From: Gaiella sp051003695
GTDB taxonomy: Bacteria > Actinomycetota > Thermoleophilia > Gaiellales > Gaiellaceae
Reading direction: 5' to 3'
Assembly: GCA_051003695.1 (NCBI GenBank)
Contig: JBPCLB010000086.1
Location: forward strand, 1 to 6,883
DNA length: 6,883 nucleotides
Part shown: positions 5,047 through 6,883 of the stretch, piece by piece
Layout of the letters: every line of letters begins with the position of its first letter
Numbering within the stretch: the stretch's first letter is position 1
Translations under genes and position numbers: made by a program
Notes under the pieces: model-generated
Told to the model about the DNA's origin: nothing
The model's input: only the letters and a program-made list of their open reading frames with translations
The model's database searches: none

Positions 5047-5388
5047 TTACGCGAAGAACGTGTCGTCGTGGCTGTACGGCGGCACGCAGCAGCACAGGAG
5101 GCGCACGCCCGCCGGTCCGGCGGTGAGCGTGTGCCAAGCGCCCGGCGGGATCAAGATCGTGTCCCCGGCGCGGACGTCGCGGACTTCGCCGTCAACCTCG
5201 AGCAGACCGCCGCCCCGGCCGATCGCATAGAGCTCCTCCGCCTCGCCGTGATAGTGACGGTCGGTCGCCTGCCCGGGATTCAACGTCGCTTCGGCGAGCG
5301 TCTGCCGCTCGGTGCGCATCAACTCCCGGATCGTCGAGCCGTCCTTCGTCGTGAACGGCTCGAGCTCGTCGTGGCGGGTCAACTCCAT
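5047..5388 (-). CDS. Small single-domain cupin protein
   Basis: A 113-residue cytosolic beta-barrel protein. Cupin motif 1 is seen as PGQATDRHYHGEAEELYAIGRG (38-59) with metal ligands H45 and H47 and a glutamate at 51 or 52. Motif 2 is G75-x5-P-P-G-A-W-H86, giving the third histidine. A bound divalent metal is therefore likely. Three consecutive cysteines (99-101) precede a PPYSHDDT tail common in this type of small cupin. Such proteins include sugar isomerases, dioxygenases and ligand-binding proteins, and the sequence does not tell which. The start lies 12 bases after sucD on the same strand, so it is probably the last gene of that operon. The predicted terminator follows its stop. Confidence 0.88.
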   Translation of the reverse strand: MELTRHDELEPFTTKDGSTIRELMRTERQTLAEATLNPGQATDRHYHGEAEELYAIGRGGGLLEVDGEVRDVRAGDTILIPPGAWHTLTAGPAGVRLLCCCVPPYSHDDTFFA

Positions 5389-5400
5389 CGAAGAGTCTTG

Positions 5401-6273
5401 TTAGCCGCGGGCTAGCTCGGCGACGAGCTGCGCTGTCTCCGTCGGCGTCGTGCCGACGCGGATGCCCTTCGCCTCGAGGGCCGACTTCTTGCCCTCGGCA
5501 GTCCCGGACGATCCGGAGATGATCGCCCCCGCATGACCCATCGTCTTGCCGGGGGGCGCCGTGAAACCGGCGATGTACGCGACCACCGGCTTCGTCAGCT
5601 CCGCCTCGACGAATGCTGCGGCCTTCTCCTCCTCGTCACCGCCGATCTCACCGACCATCACGACGTACTCGGTTTCCGCATCCGCCTGGAAGCGACGGAG
5701 GACGTCGATGAAGGACGAGCCGATGACGGGGTCGCCGCCGATCCCGACGATCGTGGAGTTGCCGAGTCCCATCCGCGTCAGCTCGTGACCGATCTGGTAG
5801 GTGAGTGTCCCGGAGCGGGACACGAGGCCGATCGAGCCCGTCGAGAAGATCTCTGCCGGGATGATGCCGACGTTTGCCTTGCCGGGTGACAGCACTCCAG
5901 GGCAGTTCGGCCCGACGAGCGTGACCCCACGCGTGTCCACGTAGGCCTTCAGCTTCAGCATCTCGTGGGCCGGCACGTGCTCCGTGATCACGATCACCGT
6001 GTGAACCCCGGCGTCGACCGCCTCGTACACGGCGTCGGCGGCGAACGGCGCCGGGACGAAGACCATCGACGTGTTCGCACCTGCGGCTCGCACCGCGTCC
6101 GCCACGGTGTCGAACACCGGCACGCCCTCGACGTCCTGACCGCCCTTCCCCGGCGTCACCCCGGCCACGAGCTTCGTGCCGTAGTCACGGTTCCGCAGCC
6201 CGTGGAACCGTCCTTCCGAACCGGTCAGCCCCTGGACGGCGAGCCTCGTGTCGTTGTCGACGATGATCGCCAT
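5401..6273 (-). CDS. sucD: Succinate-CoA ligase (ADP-forming) alpha subunit
   Basis: A 290-residue alpha subunit of succinyl-CoA synthetase, the tricarboxylic-acid-cycle enzyme that makes ATP (or GTP) from succinyl-CoA. Length and motifs match the family: TGSEG (17-21) and PGKGG (41-45) for CoA binding, GPNCPGVLSPGK (121-132), IGLVSRSGTLTYQ (148-160), GIGGDP (177-182), GEIGG (208-212) and the phosphohistidine H247 in MGHAGAIISG, equal to E. coli H246. The nucleotide is set by the beta subunit SucC, which is not in the window. ATG 6273 is supported by AGGAAGGG about 8 bases upstream. The gene directly before it, ending 4 bases away, is a methyltransferase rather than sucC, which is unusual because sucC and sucD are normally adjacent. 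Confidence 0.97.
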   Translation of the reverse strand: MAIIVDNDTRLAVQGLTGSEGRFHGLRNRDYGTKLVAGVTPGKGGQDVEGVPVFDTVADAVRAAGANTSMVFVPAPFAADAVYEAVDAGVHTVIVITEHVPAHEMLKLKAYVDTRGVTLVGPNCPGVLSPGKANVGIIPAEIFSTGSIGLVSRSGTLTYQIGHELTRMGLGNSTIVGIGGDPVIGSSFIDVLRRFQADAETEYVVMVGEIGGDEEEKAAAFVEAELTKPVVAYIAGFTAPPGKTMGHAGAIISGSSGTAEGKKSALEAKGIRVGTTPTETAQLVAELARG

Positions 6274-6277
6274 CGAG

Positions 6278-6883
6278 TCAGCCCTTCCTCGCGAGGATCG
6301 CGATCTTCGTCAGTGTCAGCCGGCCTTGGGCAGCGCGATCACCGAGCAACTCGACTGCCCGCGTCGCGTCCGCCCCCACGCACCCCGTCCGGTCGAGCCA
6401 CGCCTGCAGCTCGAATCCGTGCTCGAAGAAGCGAACCTCGTCGATCTCGAGGCCCGCGTCGGCGATGAGCTCTGCCCATTCGACGTCGGTGTAATTACGG
6501 ACGTGCGACGGATCCCGAAGCCTCTCGGCCTCCTCGACCTCGGTTCCCATGTTCGCCGTGTCGACGACGATCACGCGATCTCGCGCAACACGGGCGAGCT
6601 CGCGCATTGCAGCGCGTGAGTCGACGAAATGATGCGCCGCCGTCCGGCACGCGACGACGTCGAAGGACTCGTCGGCGAACGGCAACGACTCCGCAGTGCA
6701 GATCACGTCGGGATGCATCCCGGGAGCGGGATCGCACGTGACGACCTTGAGGCCCGCAGCCCGCAGACGCCGCGCGACGTGACCGCCGCCGGTCGCGACG
6801 TCGAGCGCGGTCTCGGCACCCCCGGCCCATTCGACGAGCTGCTCGAGGTCCTCGCCGGCGCGATGGGCATCCGATTCCACGTA
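6278..6883 (-). CDS. Class I SAM-dependent methyltransferase (UbiE/COQ5-like), 5'-partial
   Basis: A Rossmann-fold methyltransferase cut by the right edge. Numbering from the GTG at 6880: SAM-binding motif I LDVATGGGHVA (26-36), the acidic end of beta-2 VVTCDPAPGM (46-55), AESLPFADESFDVVACRTAAHHF (63-85) with the motif containing the adenine-binding acid, and the post-motif strand RVIVVDTANM (102-111). The codon before the GTG is in frame and open, and homologues normally begin about 20 residues earlier, so the GTG is probably an internal valine. The core resembles UbiE/COQ5 and Methyltransf_11 enzymes that act on small molecules; the substrate is unknown. It ends 4 bases before sucD, implying co-transcription and possibly translational coupling. 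Confidence 0.9.
   Translation of the reverse strand, partial: YVESDAHRAGEDLEQLVEWAGGAETALDVATGGGHVARRLRAAGLKVVTCDPAPGMHPDVICTAESLPFADESFDVVACRTAAHHFVDSRAAMRELARVARDRVIVVDTANMGTEVEEAERLRDPSHVRNYTDVEWAELIADAGLEIDEVRFFEHGFELQAWLDRTGCVGADATRAVELLGDRAAQGRLTLTKIAILARKG

Noticed and set aside
3722..5137. 471-codon ORF on the minus strand across the helicase gene
   Set aside because: It is the GC-rich shadow of a helicase with all motifs intact. Its translation is Arg/Asp/His-rich with no recognisable domain.
5533..5889. ORFs on the plus strand across sucD
   Set aside because: They are shadows of a full-length, motif-complete sucD.
1..6883. Mobile element, CRISPR array, tRNA, rRNA or origin
   Set aside because: No transposase, integrase, evenly spaced repeats, tRNA-like fold or DnaA-box cluster was seen.

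Overview
The window is high-GC DNA with several GTG starts and gene families common in Actinobacteriota: a membrane-anchored PDZ/S16 protease of the YlbL/Rv3194c type, a LapA-domain protein, and an ADP-forming succinyl-CoA synthetase alpha subunit. It looks like a chromosomal housekeeping segment, possibly from the Thermoleophilia or a similar deep-branching class. That placement is inferred from gene content, not from a marker gene. I see no transposase, integrase, CRISPR array, tRNA or rRNA.

Plus strand, left to right: the 3' part of an SDR oxidoreductase (cut by the window edge); a PDZ + Lon-type (S16) protease; a 61-residue protein with four cysteines; a two-helix LapA-domain membrane protein; a fold-type I PLP aminotransferase; and a DEAD-box RNA helicase behind a 252-base non-coding gap. 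Minus strand, right to left: a SAM methyltransferase (N-terminus off the window), sucD, and a small cupin, spaced by 4 and 12 bases and so probably one operon. The two strands converge at 5005/5047, where a perfect 12-bp inverted repeat is a likely bidirectional terminator.

The protein genes are mostly familiar; the unusual signal is in the non-coding DNA. The helicase leader folds on paper into a 16-bp helix (one bulge, one wobble) that buries the Shine-Dalgarno sequence and encloses a perfect 9-bp hairpin. A repeated TTTCGAC lets the same ribosome-binding region form a competing hairpin that shows the AAAGGA in its loop. Further upstream, two stem-loops each carry the same nonamer, GACGGCAAC, in the loop. 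At the 5' end of this leader is a promoter-like element closely matched by another at the end of the protease gene, in front of the four-cysteine ORF. Together these suggest a structured, possibly switching leader on the helicase mRNA, and a signal it may share with the small cysteine protein. The lapA-like gene and the aminotransferase gene each have a TAnnnT box 7-8 bases before the start codon, as expected for leaderless transcripts.
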